A program made the translations under genes and the position numbers. A stretch of DNA of 64,000 bases from Pedobacter sp. BMA (GTDB lineage Bacteria; Bacteroidota; Bacteroidia; Sphingobacteriales; Sphingobacteriaceae): positions 186,001 to 250,000 of the forward strand of contig NZ_LECU01000001.1 in NCBI RefSeq assembly GCF_001027745.1, read 5' to 3'. Under the pieces are notes generated by a model that was given only the letters and a program-made list of their open reading frames with translations, was not told where the DNA came from and made no database searches. This document shows positions 1 through 8,073 of the stretch, piece after piece. Every line of letters begins with the position of its first letter. The stretch's first letter is position 1.

Positions 1-663
1 CTTGAAACCTGTAAAAACCTGGGTATAGAAACAGATTCTACGATGGGTAGAGGTAAACTGGTAGATGAAATTTTCAGTGACAAAGTAGAAGCGAATTTGA
101 TTCAACCTACCTTTATTACAGATTATCCGATAGAAATGACGCCACTCGCAAAAAAGCACCGTTCAGCAGAAGGATTGGTAGAGCGTTTCGAAATTTTTGT
201 AAACGGGAAGGAGATTGGAAATGCTTATTCAGAGCTCAACGATCCAATAGACCAGAAGGAGCGTTTTGAAGATCAGTTAACGTTGGCAGATCGCGGTGAT
301 GCGGAGGCTATGGCAATGGATGAGGATTTCGTTCGTGCTTTAGAGTACGGAATGCCACCAACATCTGGTCTGGGTTTTGGTATCGATCGTATTGTAATGT
401 TAATGACCAACCAGAGTACGATTCAGGAAGTATTATTCTTCCCGCAGATGCGTCCGGAGAAAAAGAAAATTGAGCTTACTCCCGAAGAAACAGTACTTTA
501 CTCGCTAGTAAAAGAAGGTGAAGAACATCTGCTATCTGACATCAAGGCGTCATTACCAGAATGGAGCAATAAAAAATGGGATACCACTTTAAAAGGTTTA
601 ACAGGCAAGGGAATATTAAAAGTTGCCAAAAAGGACGAAGGATTGTTCTTATCGCATAAATAG
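1..663 (+). CDS. lysS: Lysyl-tRNA synthetase, C-terminal part (5' truncated by window edge)
   Basis: The reading frame is open from base 1 and ends at a TAG at 661-663, giving the last 220 residues of a class II lysyl-tRNA synthetase, which charges tRNA-Lys with lysine in the cytoplasm. Class II motif 3 is visible as [14 protein letters not shown], followed by the usual LFFPQMRPE segment. About 60 further residues, rich in Lys and Glu, follow the normal end of the catalytic domain. They look like a helical or winged-helix C-terminal extension, which I recall in several Bacteroidota enzymes but cannot verify here. The true start lies upstream. A hairpin with a T-run lies about 100 bases downstream. 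Confidence 0.95.
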   Translation, partial: LETCKNLGIETDSTMGRGKLVDEIFSDKVEANLIQPTFITDYPIEMTPLAKKHRSAEGLVERFEIFVNGKEIGNAYSELNDPIDQKERFEDQLTLADRGDAEAMAMDEDFVRALEYGMPPTSGLGFGIDRIVMLMTNQSTIQEVLFFPQMRPEKKKIELTPEETVLYSLVKEGEEHLLSDIKASLPEWSNKKWDTTLKGLTGKGILKVAKKDEGLFLSHK

Positions 664-762
664 AACGCGGGAAGTTAACCGGGCTCATCAAATAAATGAT
701 GTAAAGGCATGGGTTAAGATGTTCAGACCAGCATTGTGTTAACACAAACATAACAAAAACTT

Positions 763-798
763 AAAAGGCTTACTAACAAATAATTAGCAAGCCTTTTT
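763..798 (+). terminator. Rho-independent terminator downstream of lysS
   Basis: The arms AAGGCTTACTAA and TTAGCAAGCCTT pair over 12 positions with one mismatch around a short AT-rich loop. A run of T follows immediately on the plus strand. Position and orientation fit the end of the lysS transcript. Confidence 0.8.
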
Positions 799-837
799 TA
801 CTTTTACAACAATCGATAATAATTTAAAGATTGTGAT

Positions 838-1050
838 ATGAATATTTCAAGCCTAGAAATAAACGAAAGAGAATACTGCATCAAGCTAAGCAAGGATGCG
901 TTCGATTTAACATTGGTTCGTCAGTTAATCAAAAGAATCCAGGCCGAAGCCTTGTTTTTCTCGAGAAATCAGGTTGAAGAGGATGATATCCTCAGCAAAA
1001 GATCTCAAAGAGAAGAGCTTGAAGGATTTGATTATTTAGGAGATAAATAG
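838..1050 (+). CDS. Small hypothetical protein, 70 aa
   Basis: I do not recognise this family. The 70-residue product is hydrophilic with no signal peptide, membrane segment or cysteine cluster. It has one Cys, a Lys/Arg-rich middle (LIKRIQ) and an acidic second half (QVEEDDIL, REELEGFD), so it is probably a small soluble helical protein. It stands alone between the lysS terminator and a perfect hairpin that begins at its stop codon. That makes an independent transcript likely and supports its being real. An antitoxin-like or regulatory role is possible from size and charge only, and no toxin gene is adjacent. Confidence 0.6.
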   Translation: MNISSLEINEREYCIKLSKDAFDLTLVRQLIKRIQAEALFFSRNQVEEDDILSKRSQREELEGFDYLGDK

Positions 1051-1071
1051 GCTGCTGTTTATCAGCAGCCT
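1049..1071 (+). terminator. Hairpin at the 3' end of the small gene
   Basis: AGGCTGCTG and CAGCAGCCT pair perfectly over 9 bp with a 5-base loop, and the stop codon forms part of the stem. The following sequence is AT-rich but lacks a long T-run, so it may be a weak terminator or an mRNA-stabilising hairpin. Confidence 0.55.
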
Positions 1072-1118
1072 AATATGATTTTAAAAATAAACGGCAAGGG
1101 GGATTTAAATCCAATCCA

Positions 1119-1673
1119 TTAATCAATATCCAGACTTCCTTCAACCGAATCGTCCATTGTTTTTCCGGTAACTACTGAAGCAGCCATTTTTAAGAATGCT
1201 ACAGCGGTTCCGTGCTTGGTATCCCAATAATATCCCTCAGATGGGATTACTTTAATCAGTGTGATATTCGGATCATCTTTACCACCCTGAAACCAGGTTT
1301 TGATTAACGGACTCCAAAGTTCATCTATTTTCTTCTGATCTCTGGTGATTTCAGAAATACCATAAATGTTTACAAATCCTGAATGTGCGCCCGCCTGAAA
1401 GAGCAGATGCGTAAACGGGTCGGCAGAAATTTCTTCATTTTTATGGCTGTCTTTTAAGCTCATAAACCAGATGTTCCCTTCATCATCCACCTGTTGTATG
1501 GCCATAGGCCTTACAGACAATGGAATTCCTGTTTTTATATTTGTACAGAAGAAACAACTTTCTGCTTTTTCTGCCAGGTCCCGGAGTTTTTCAACAGCCT
1601 CTTTGCCGCCTAAATCTTTGATGTTATCTTCTTCCTGAGTATTATTAGTACTTCCTTCTTGTGATGTTGCCAT
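1119..1673 (-). CDS. Pyridoxamine 5'-phosphate oxidase-like general stress protein
   Basis: The 184-residue protein resembles the general stress protein 26 branch of the PNPOx-like FMN-binding split barrel. Such proteins bind FMN or another flavin/F420-like cofactor and are stress-associated rather than true vitamin B6 enzymes. Supporting features are the early strand with SVRPMAIQQVDDEGNIWF, the strand LLFQAGAHSGFVNIYG, and the C-terminal segment with the aromatic pair GYYWD, all in the usual order. The first 35 residues are polar and probably disordered. The gene is monocistronic, on the opposite strand to its left neighbour. Substrate and cofactor cannot be read from the sequence. Confidence 0.8.
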   Translation of the reverse strand: MATSQEGSTNNTQEEDNIKDLGGKEAVEKLRDLAEKAESCFFCTNIKTGIPLSVRPMAIQQVDDEGNIWFMSLKDSHKNEEISADPFTHLLFQAGAHSGFVNIYGISEITRDQKKIDELWSPLIKTWFQGGKDDPNITLIKVIPSEGYYWDTKHGTAVAFLKMAASVVTGKTMDDSVEGSLDID

Positions 1674-1768
1674 AGGTGTGATTATTTGTTTCTATATAGT
1701 ACATCTAAGAAATGTGTTTGGTTTTGAATTTTTATCATATATCATAAGACTGCAGAAATGTCAATGCA

Positions 1769-1800
1769 TAAAAAAAGCCATCTCAATTAAGAAATGGCTT
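1769..1800 (-). terminator. Rho-independent terminator of the 1821-2360 gene
   Basis: Read on the minus strand, AAGCCAT and ATGGCTT arms enclose an AT-rich loop and are followed by seven T. It lies just beyond the stop of the minus-strand membrane-protein gene. Confidence 0.75.
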
Positions 1801-1820
1801 AAACGAAAATATCAGTTTAA

Positions 1821-2360
1821 TTACCGGTAACGAACTTGCTGCTGCTTGTCCATCATTCCCATTTGATCCTTCATTTGTTTGATCTGATCGGCCAATAACT
1901 TATTCTTATCTGCCTTTTTTGCTTCTGCAAGATACATTGTTGCCTCCCGCTTATTACGTTTTGCCATTGCAATTCCTGCTAAGCTAAGTTTTGCCAAAGC
2001 AACATTGTGGTCCATTTGCATACCTAAAGCAAGCGACTTCTTAAAATATTTTTCACTCTGTAATGGTGCTGTTCTACTTTCGATTAATCCTACTAACAGA
2101 TTATAATAACCATGCTGAACTTTTATAAGTTGTTTCTCATAATCAGTTATACGATTTAAAAACTGTTTAGCTTTTGGCATATTATCCTTTCTCAGGAACC
2201 ACTGTGCTAAAAGCATATTCTCATTAAAGAAATAGGTAACCAATACAATCAGGCCTAATAATATGGCAATAATGCCCCATGGCCAAAAGCCGAAAATAAA
2301 TAAAGCTACTGCGCCACCCAGTAAAGCAAACCCCGCAATTAATCTAATAATATTTGGCAT
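1821..2360 (-). CDS. Membrane-anchored TPR-like protein, 179 aa
   Basis: No named function. Residues 5-45 contain two closely spaced hydrophobic helices (LIAGFALLGGAVALFIF and IIAILLGLIVLVTYFF). They are followed by about 110 residues of helical hairpins with the alternating Ala/Leu/Tyr pattern of tetratricopeptide repeats (for example a helix ending QHGYYNLLVGLIES, then YFKKSLALGM, then VALAKLSLAGIAMA). The C-terminus is Met/Gln-rich. This suggests a small inner-membrane protein presenting a TPR scaffold, probably to the cytoplasm, for protein interactions. It is a single gene with its own terminator. Confidence 0.65.
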   Translation of the reverse strand: MPNIIRLIAGFALLGGAVALFIFGFWPWGIIAILLGLIVLVTYFFNENMLLAQWFLRKDNMPKAKQFLNRITDYEKQLIKVQHGYYNLLVGLIESRTAPLQSEKYFKKSLALGMQMDHNVALAKLSLAGIAMAKRNKREATMYLAEAKKADKNKLLADQIKQMKDQMGMMDKQQQVRYR

Positions 2361-2469
2361 AAATTTTTATTGTAATTATTTTTTTTGCAAATATCGTTTT
2401 TAAATGGCACAAATTAGATTTTAAAACAATAATTTCATTAAAAAATTAAAAGAACTCAAATTCACTTGA

Positions 2470-2994
2470 ATGACCATGAAATACTTACTTTCGATAACAT
2501 TAATCATACTTACAATGAATGTTTCTGCACAAGAAATCAATAAAAAAATACACGACGAAGCAAAAGGCAAGGATATTCTGATTAACAAATGTACGCGAGA
2601 AGGCATCACCTCTTTCCCGGAATTCAAGGAAATGTTTGATCCTTTATATGCCGCTTACACTCCAGATGCTGCTACACTGATTGAATTGAAGAAACTGATC
2701 AAGGATGAAAAAATTACAATCGTATTTGGCACATGGTGTGGCGATAGTAAGGTAAATGTTCCAAATTTTTATAAGATTCTTGATGACCTTCACTTCAAAG
2801 AAAAAAACGTGAGTTTAATTGCTGTAGATGGTCACAAAAAAGCCGAAAACGGCATTATTGATGGCTTGGATATCAGCCGTGTACCTACTTTTATTGTATT
2901 CGACAAGAAAGGAAAAGAGCTCGGCAGAATTACCGAAGGGCCTAAAACTACACTTGAAGGAGACCTGTTAGACATTTTCAAAACAAAATCTTAA
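2470..2994 (+). CDS. Secreted thioredoxin-fold protein with a CxxS-type active site
   Basis: A 21-residue signal peptide ending in SAQ directs the protein to the periplasm. ATGs at 2470 and 2476 are both possible starts and give the same signal peptide. The mature part has a thioredoxin fold: strand-loop TIVFGTWCGDSKVNVPNF around residue 90, where the active site is WCGDS instead of WCxxC, and a cis-proline loop (SRVPTFIVF) around residue 140. With one cysteine at the active site it cannot do simple dithiol exchange. It could act on mixed disulfides or as a binding protein. It sits alone before ung on the same strand. Confidence 0.75.
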   Translation: MTMKYLLSITLIILTMNVSAQEINKKIHDEAKGKDILINKCTREGITSFPEFKEMFDPLYAAYTPDAATLIELKKLIKDEKITIVFGTWCGDSKVNVPNFYKILDDLHFKEKNVSLIAVDGHKKAENGIIDGLDISRVPTFIVFDKKGKELGRITEGPKTTLEGDLLDIFKTKS

Positions 2995-3061
2995 AACTTT
3001 TATTTTTATTATGAGTTCTCATTTCGTTAAACATTCACCTTTCCACTTACATTAAAATAGT

Positions 3062-3742
3062 ATGTCTGCAAGTTTAGAGCCAGGATGGCTAGCCGTTTTA
3101 GAGAATGAATTCGAAAAGGATTATATGAAAAGCCTGAAAGCTTTTCTGCAAAAAGAAAAAGAAACTGGAGCAACTGTCTATCCAAAAGGTTCAGATATAT
3201 TTAACGCATTAAACACAACGCCATTCGACCAGGTAAAGGTTGTAATATTAGGACAGGATCCGTATCATGGCGCCGGCCAGGCACATGGTTTATCTTTCTC
3301 GGTGCAGCGCGGTATTGCAGTGCCCCCATCATTAAAGAACATATACAAAGAGCTTGAGTCGGATATCGAAGGCTTTAGAGCGCCTGGTCACGGAAACTTA
3401 ACACACTGGGCAGAACAGGGTGTTCTGCTACTGAATGCAACATTAACAGTACGGGCCTCTGAGGCTGCCTCCCATCAAAACCGTGGCTGGGAGGTTTTCA
3501 CAGATGAGATAATTAAATCATTGTCGCAAAAACGTGAGCACATCGTTTTTTTATTATGGGGTAAATCCGCACAGCAAAAAGCAGCGTTAATTGATGAGAA
3601 AAAGCATTATATACTCACCGCCCCCCACCCCTCTCCTTTTTCTGTGCATACAGGTTTTTTGGGATCCCGTCATTTTTCCAAAACAAATCAACTGCTTATT
3701 CAAAATAATTTGCCACCGATAGACTGGAGTTTGCCAAAATAA
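3062..3742 (+). CDS. ung: Uracil-DNA glycosylase
   Basis: Family 1 uracil-DNA glycosylase, 226 residues, the usual length. It removes uracil from DNA and starts base-excision repair. The water-activating motif GQDPYHG is at residues 64-70 (catalytic Asp66). The uracil-recognition strand LLLNATLTV and the DNA-intercalating HPSPFS loop with the downstream GSRHFSKTN segment are all intact. The ATG at 3062 fits the family N-terminus. It is followed by a non-coding stretch carrying the left repeat of the GxxExxY gene. Confidence 0.97.
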   Translation: MSASLEPGWLAVLENEFEKDYMKSLKAFLQKEKETGATVYPKGSDIFNALNTTPFDQVKVVILGQDPYHGAGQAHGLSFSVQRGIAVPPSLKNIYKELESDIEGFRAPGHGNLTHWAEQGVLLLNATLTVRASEAASHQNRGWEVFTDEIIKSLSQKREHIVFLLWGKSAQQKAALIDEKKHYILTAPHPSPFSVHTGFLGSRHFSKTNQLLIQNNLPPIDWSLPK

Positions 3743-3756
3743 TATTAATTTAACAC

Positions 3757-3784
3757 CACCTAAGGCACCCAAGTACACCTTAGT
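3757..3784. repeat. Left degenerate repeat array flanking the GxxExxY gene
   Basis: Three roughly 9-base units lie in tandem: CACCTAAGG, CACCCAAGT and CACCTTAGT (the last overlaps by register). The same unit, on the opposite strand, occurs three times just after the GxxExxY stop codon. The gene is therefore bracketed by inverted arrays. Confidence 0.5.
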
Positions 3785-3829
3785 AATCAATCATCCTTTT
3801 AATATTTATAAATTAAATTGATTTTTGAT

Positions 3830-4237
3830 ATGAACAAAACTTTTCTTGATACCCTGGAATATAAAATAACCGGAGCATGTATTGAAGTACATAAATTACT
3901 TGGACCCGGTTTGTTAGAGAAAACTTATCAAAGGTGTTTGATAAAGGAGTTGGAGATGCAATCGGTGAATTTCATTGCAGAGAAGTCAATTTGCATATGC
4001 TACAAAGGTGAATTTCTGGATGCATCCCTGAAAGCTGATCTTTTGGTAGAAAACTGTATTATCGTAGAGTTAAAAGCAGTGGAAGTAATTCTACCAATAC
4101 ATGAGGCTCAGGTACTAACTTACATGAAGCTTATGCAGGTGCCAAAAGGCCTGCTGATTAACTTTAACTGTACTAACATAATTCAGCATGGCAAAAAAAG
4201 TTTCGTTAATGAACTCATGTACAAATTTAATCCCTGA
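3830..4237 (+). CDS. GxxExxY protein (PD-(D/E)XK nuclease-like family)
   Basis: The 135-residue protein (ATG at 3830; the TTG 12 bases upstream is unlikely) shows the defining motif GLLEKTY near the N-terminus, after TGACIEVHKLLGPG. It has a PD-(D/E)XK-like core further on: ADLLVEN followed by the ELKAV strand. Families of this type occur in many copies in Bacteroidota and related genomes, and their function is unproven. A DNA-acting nuclease fold is inferred from the motif only. Short inverted repeat arrays lie on both sides (3757-3784 and 4242-4269), which suggests the gene and its flanks move or are duplicated as a unit. It is unrelated to its housekeeping neighbours. Confidence 0.8.
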   Translation: MNKTFLDTLEYKITGACIEVHKLLGPGLLEKTYQRCLIKELEMQSVNFIAEKSICICYKGEFLDASLKADLLVENCIIVELKAVEVILPIHEAQVLTYMKLMQVPKGLLINFNCTNIIQHGKKSFVNELMYKFNP

Positions 4238-4241
4238 CAGG

Positions 4242-4269
4242 ACTTAGATGGTCTTAGATTTCTTAGGTG
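4242..4269. repeat. Right degenerate repeat array flanking the GxxExxY gene
   Basis: On the plus strand CTTAG recurs with 10 and 9 base spacing (CTTAGATGG, CTTAGATTT, CTTAGGTG). The reverse complement of these units is CACCTAAG-like, matching the left array in inverted orientation. Confidence 0.5.
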
Positions 4270-4283
4270 TTTTAAACCAAAGA

Positions 4284-4754
4284 TTAATACTCCAAAGGCA
4301 CTATTGGCTCTTTCTTGGTAGTAGACATGATCATCATCGTTTGGAATGTTTTAACAACAGAGATTTTACTGATTTTCTCCATGATTAAACGCTCATACGA
4401 TTTAATATCTTTCACATAGACTTTTAAAAGAAAATCTGCCTGACCAGTTACGTGATGACACTCGGTGATTTCTTTGATCTGATTCACCTCATCTAAAAAA
4501 ATTTGTATGGTATTGTTTTTATGAAAATCCAACTGAATCTGAATAAATGTTTTGATTCCTAATCCAAGTTTTTCTTCATCAACCAAGGCATGATAGCTCT
4601 TGATGTAACCCGCCATTTCAAGCTTACGAACCCGCTCTAACGTAGGTGCTGGCGATAAACCAATTTCTTGTGAGAGAAGCAGGTTGGTAATTCTACCATT
4701 TTCCTGTAAGATTCTTAAGATTTTAAAATCAATTTTATCTAATTCTGATGCCAT
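4284..4754 (-). CDS. Lrp/AsnC family transcriptional regulator
   Basis: The 156-residue protein has the standard two-part Lrp layout. An N-terminal winged-helix domain (residues 5-60; ILRILQENGRITNLLLSQEIGLS is the helix-turn-helix region, with PAPTLERVRKLEMAGYI after it) precedes a C-terminal RAM effector domain (residues 65-150, with TGQADFLLKVYVKD). Such proteins respond to amino acids and often regulate themselves. It is divergent from the metal-uptake genes across a 126-base AT-rich interval, so the two promoters lie close together, but no functional link is visible. Confidence 0.92.
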   Translation of the reverse strand: MASELDKIDFKILRILQENGRITNLLLSQEIGLSPAPTLERVRKLEMAGYIKSYHALVDEEKLGLGIKTFIQIQLDFHKNNTIQIFLDEVNQIKEITECHHVTGQADFLLKVYVKDIKSYERLIMEKISKISVVKTFQTMMIMSTTKKEPIVPLEY

Positions 4755-4842
4755 ATTAATTCAAAGGAATTGAGAATACAAACATAACCAAATTATATTC
4801 TAAATTTTAACAAAATTTATCTAATATATTTTAATATAATTT

Positions 4843-4860
4843 TTTTAGATTTACCTAAAA
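4843..4860. promoter_or_regulatory. Predicted MntR/DtxR-type operator
   Basis: The 18-base sequence TTTTAGATTTACCTAAAA has TTTTAG/CTAAAA arms, extended by one symmetric T/A pair inside each arm. It resembles the TTTAGGTNNACCTAAA-like sites known for DtxR/MntR-family repressors. It lies 20 bases upstream of the start codon of the MntR-like gene, where binding would block transcription or its start. Autoregulation of the regulator-transporter operon by bound Mn or Fe is inferred. Confidence 0.7.
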
Positions 4861-4880
4861 ATAAAATTAGAGCAACATAA

Positions 4881-5543
4881 ATGCAGAGCTTTACTGAAGA
4901 GAATTATCTTAAGATTATATATCATTTATCTGAATTGACCAATACTGTTCAAACAAATGCAATAGCCGAACAAATACAGACTAAACCGGCATCAGTTACT
5001 GACATGATTAAAAAACTTGCGGATAAAGGTTTTGTAGACTACATCAAATATCAGGGTGTAACTTTAACCGAAAGAGGCAGAAATGCGGCAATTAATATTG
5101 TTCGAAAGCACCGGTTATGGGAGGTATTCCTAGTAGATAAACTAAATTTTAGATGGGATGAGGTTCATGAAGTTGCCGAAGAATTGGAGCACATTAAATC
5201 AGAAGCATTGATTGAACGTTTGGATGAATTTTTAGGTTTTCCAAAATCTGACCCCCATGGCGACCCGATTCCTGATAAGAATGGTCGGTTTGCCAAGACA
5301 CAGTTCATCAAACTTATTGATCTAAAAATAGGCGACGGCGGAACGATAACAGGCGTAAGTCAACACAGTTCAGCATTTTTAAAGCATCTGGAGAAACTAG
5401 GTTTAACACTTGGGAAACAAATTCAGATTACCGATGTTACCGATTTCGACGGTTCTGTGGAAATACTGGTGGAAAATAAACAAATTAACATTAGCAGAGA
5501 AGTTGCAAAACATATTTTAATCAGCACTAATGGCAAAAACTGA
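4881..5543 (+). CDS. mntR: DtxR/MntR-family metal-dependent regulator
   Basis: The 220-residue metalloregulator has a winged-helix DNA-binding domain (residues 1-62, with TNAIAEQIQTKPASVTDMIK), a metal-binding and dimerisation domain (65-140, with His/Glu-rich stretches EVHEVAEELEHIKSEAL and GFPKSDPHGDPIP), and a C-terminal FeoA/SH3-like domain (about 145-215). It is the long form of the family, like DtxR/IdeR, although the downstream transporter points to a Mn2+ (MntR) role. It represses uptake genes when metal is plentiful. Its last 14 bases overlap the start of the Nramp gene, so the two are translationally coupled. A palindromic operator lies 20 bases upstream. Confidence 0.9.
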   Translation: MQSFTEENYLKIIYHLSELTNTVQTNAIAEQIQTKPASVTDMIKKLADKGFVDYIKYQGVTLTERGRNAAINIVRKHRLWEVFLVDKLNFRWDEVHEVAEELEHIKSEALIERLDEFLGFPKSDPHGDPIPDKNGRFAKTQFIKLIDLKIGDGGTITGVSQHSSAFLKHLEKLGLTLGKQIQITDVTDFDGSVEILVENKQINISREVAKHILISTNGKN

Positions 5544-7392
5544 ATCGTTAAGTGAAGTACATCAAAGCGTAGATACAAATAAAAGAAAAGGTTGGCGTAG
5601 AATTCTGGCATTTATCGGCCCGGCCTACTTGATCAGTGTTGGCTATATGGATCCTGGGAACTGGGCTACAGATTTAGCCGGGGGAAGCAAATTTGGCTAT
5701 CAGTTAATATGGGTATTACTCATGTCGAATCTGATTGCCCTTTTACTCCAATCTTTGAGTGCAAGACTGGGAATAGTAAGAGGGCTGGATCTGGCGCAGG
5801 CTTCCAAACACGCTTATCCACGTTGGGCCAATATACCATTATTTGGCCTTGCGCAAACAGCTATCATTGCATGCGACCTGGCCGAAATCATAGGAATGGC
5901 AATTGGTTTGCAACTACTTTTCGGACTGCCGCTAATCTGGGGTATTTCCATTACCATATTCGACACTATCCTACTACTCTTTCTATTAAATAGGGGAATG
6001 CGCGCGATGGAAGGTTTTATTGTCTCAATGGTTTTTATTGTTGGTATATCCTTTCTGGTAGAAATGTTTATTGTTGAGCCTTCATTAAAGGAAATTGCAA
6101 AGGGCTTCGAGCCCTCACTTCTGGGTGGCGATGCACTTTATATCGCTATTGGCATTATCGGCGCGACCGTAATGCCCCATAATCTGTACTTGCACTCATC
6201 TCTGGTACAAACCAGGAAAATTGAACGGACTAACAAAGGCATCAAGGAAGCTTTAAAATTTAATCTGATTGATACCACCGTTGCGTTGAACCTGGCATTT
6301 TTTGTCAATGCAGCCATTTTAATTCTTGCCGCAGCCGCTTTTTATACAAATGGTTTACATGAAGTAGCTGAAATTCAGGATGCCCATAAATTGCTTTCTA
6401 ATATTTTCGGAAATGTCGCCCCTGCACTATTTGCAATTGCACTGATTGCCGCAGGACAAAGCTCCACGGTTACTGGTACCCTAGCTGGCCAGATCATCAT
6501 GGAAGGCCATATCAACCTTCGGATTCAGCCTTGGTTACGCCGATTAATAACCCGCTTGCTAGCAATTATACCTGCATTTTTTACTATTCTTCATTATGGC
6601 GACGACGCATTAGGGGGCTTACTGGTTTTAAGTCAGGTTGTTTTGAGTTTACAGTTAGGTTTTGCAATCATCCCGCTGATACACTTTACATCAGATAAAA
6701 AACTGATGAAGGATTTTGCCATTAAAACATGGGTGAAGGTACTGGCATGGGGAAGCGCCTTAGCCATTATTGCCTTAAATGTGAAGCTCGTGATAGAGGA
6801 GATCGGAGGCTGGGCGACGGGTGCAAATAACTGGTGGATTTACGTATTTGTAGTACCTGCCCTTATTGGAATTGTATTCCTTCTTTTATACGTTTTCTTT
6901 CATCCGCTTATCGAGAAGAAAAACCGCGAAAGGCAAATGGTTCCACACGGCAATGCACTGGAGATTGGCAAAATTGAGAAAATCAGCTACAACAGAATTG
7001 GTATAGCAGTCGATTTTTCCAAAAATGATGTTAATACCATCCGGCATGCGTTGATCCAAGGTGGAAAGGATGCCCATTATTACTTGATCCATGTTGTAGA
7101 AACCGCCGCTGCAAGATACCATGGCAAAAATACAATGGATCATGAAACGCAAAGCGATGCTGATAATCTGGAGAAATACAGGATAAATCTGGGAGACCTT
7201 GGTTACGATGCTACGCCGTTTATTGGTTTCGGGAGTACAGCGAAGTCCATAGCCGACATCACCAACAAAAACGAAATCGAACTATTGGTAATGGGCGCTC
7301 ACGGCCACAAAGGACTGAAAGACCTGATTTTTGGAACAACGGTTGACTCTGTTCGTCATAAAGTAAACATCCCGGTATTAATTATCAGATAG
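5530..7392 (+). CDS. mntH: Nramp-type Mn2+/Fe2+ transporter fused to a C-terminal universal stress protein domain
   Basis: Residues 1-470 form an 11-helix Nramp divalent-metal/proton symporter of the inner membrane. The metal-binding DPGN motif in helix 1 and the ATVMPHNLYLHS segment in helix 6 are both intact. Residues about 480-620 are a cytoplasmic universal stress protein domain, beginning NRIGIAVDFS and ending with the nucleotide-binding pattern GAHGHKGLKDLIFGTT (G-2x-G-9x-G-T). ATP or another nucleotide could therefore gate or report on metal uptake. Plain MntH is about 410-450 residues, so this is a real fusion in one continuous frame. It overlaps the regulator gene by 14 bases. The stop is only 1 base from the convergent redoxin gene, and no clear terminator is visible. 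Confidence 0.93.
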   Translation: MAKTESLSEVHQSVDTNKRKGWRRILAFIGPAYLISVGYMDPGNWATDLAGGSKFGYQLIWVLLMSNLIALLLQSLSARLGIVRGLDLAQASKHAYPRWANIPLFGLAQTAIIACDLAEIIGMAIGLQLLFGLPLIWGISITIFDTILLLFLLNRGMRAMEGFIVSMVFIVGISFLVEMFIVEPSLKEIAKGFEPSLLGGDALYIAIGIIGATVMPHNLYLHSSLVQTRKIERTNKGIKEALKFNLIDTTVALNLAFFVNAAILILAAAAFYTNGLHEVAEIQDAHKLLSNIFGNVAPALFAIALIAAGQSSTVTGTLAGQIIMEGHINLRIQPWLRRLITRLLAIIPAFFTILHYGDDALGGLLVLSQVVLSLQLGFAIIPLIHFTSDKKLMKDFAIKTWVKVLAWGSALAIIALNVKLVIEEIGGWATGANNWWIYVFVVPALIGIVFLLLYVFFHPLIEKKNRERQMVPHGNALEIGKIEKISYNRIGIAVDFSKNDVNTIRHALIQGGKDAHYYLIHVVETAAARYHGKNTMDHETQSDADNLEKYRINLGDLGYDATPFIGFGSTAKSIADITNKNEIELLVMGAHGHKGLKDLIFGTTVDSVRHKVNIPVLIIR

Positions 7393-7393
7393 T

Positions 7394-7876
7394 TTATTTT
7401 TTGTTTATCGTTTTAATCATCTTTTTAATGCCACCATCACCGGCGTTATAAGCCAGTAATTTTGCTGCCGGAGAATAGAGATACATTGCCGGATACATTT
7501 TCGGCAAAAATGCAGGAATAAACATTTGCTTTTTATCTTGAAGCACAGTTACATTCGGTTTACTATTAAGCCCCCTTGCGTAGGAATTAAAAAACTGAGG
7601 AATGATATAAGCATCATCTAGCGTAATCATGTAAATATTTACGTTCTTAAACTGCGCATAATTTTCATTCAGCAATTTAGTTTCCCGCTGGCAATGTTCG
7701 CAGGTGCAGTCAAAGAGAATAAAAAGGTTGGGTTTACTTTGTGTTAAGTCTTTATTGGAAAACGGCTTTCCATCCAATTTAAAGAAAGTAAACTGAGGCA
7801 AAAGCGTTGGCTGTTGAGCGTTGGCATGAATGCATAGCCCAAGAAATAATGCGAGGATCAGGTATCTAAATTTCAT
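7394..7876 (-). CDS. Secreted TlpA/redoxin-like thiol protein
   Basis: The 160-residue protein has a signal peptide (about 20 residues, ending in ANAQ). Its thioredoxin-like fold carries the active-site motif CTCEHCQRE, with a CxxC pair (CEHC) plus an extra upstream Cys, in the position typical of TlpA-like periplasmic disulfide reductases. The strand FILFDCTCEHC and the later segment with PAFLPKMYPAMYLY (cis-proline region) fit. It is convergent with the metal transporter, with 1 base between the stop codons. Partner proteins are unknown. Confidence 0.75.
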   Translation of the reverse strand: MKFRYLILALFLGLCIHANAQQPTLLPQFTFFKLDGKPFSNKDLTQSKPNLFILFDCTCEHCQRETKLLNENYAQFKNVNIYMITLDDAYIIPQFFNSYARGLNSKPNVTVLQDKKQMFIPAFLPKMYPAMYLYSPAAKLLAYNAGDGGIKKMIKTINKK

Positions 7877-8073
7877 TTTGAAGACTTAATGTTCAAACTT
7901 AATTATAATTCGCAACGAAAAGATACATCATTTTACCTTTTACAAACCGATGAGTTTTCTTTTTGTTGTTTCGTAGGCGAATGAAATAAAAGATAATCAA
8001 AATTATCACATCAATTTTTAAGATATTTGCAACCCGGCTTTTTAGCTGATTTTATATTTATAACATTCAAGTT

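Noticed and set aside
734..747. Perfect palindrome TTGTGTTAACACAA after lysS
   Set aside because: Short and directly before the stronger terminator. No gene start or repeat elsewhere supports an operator.
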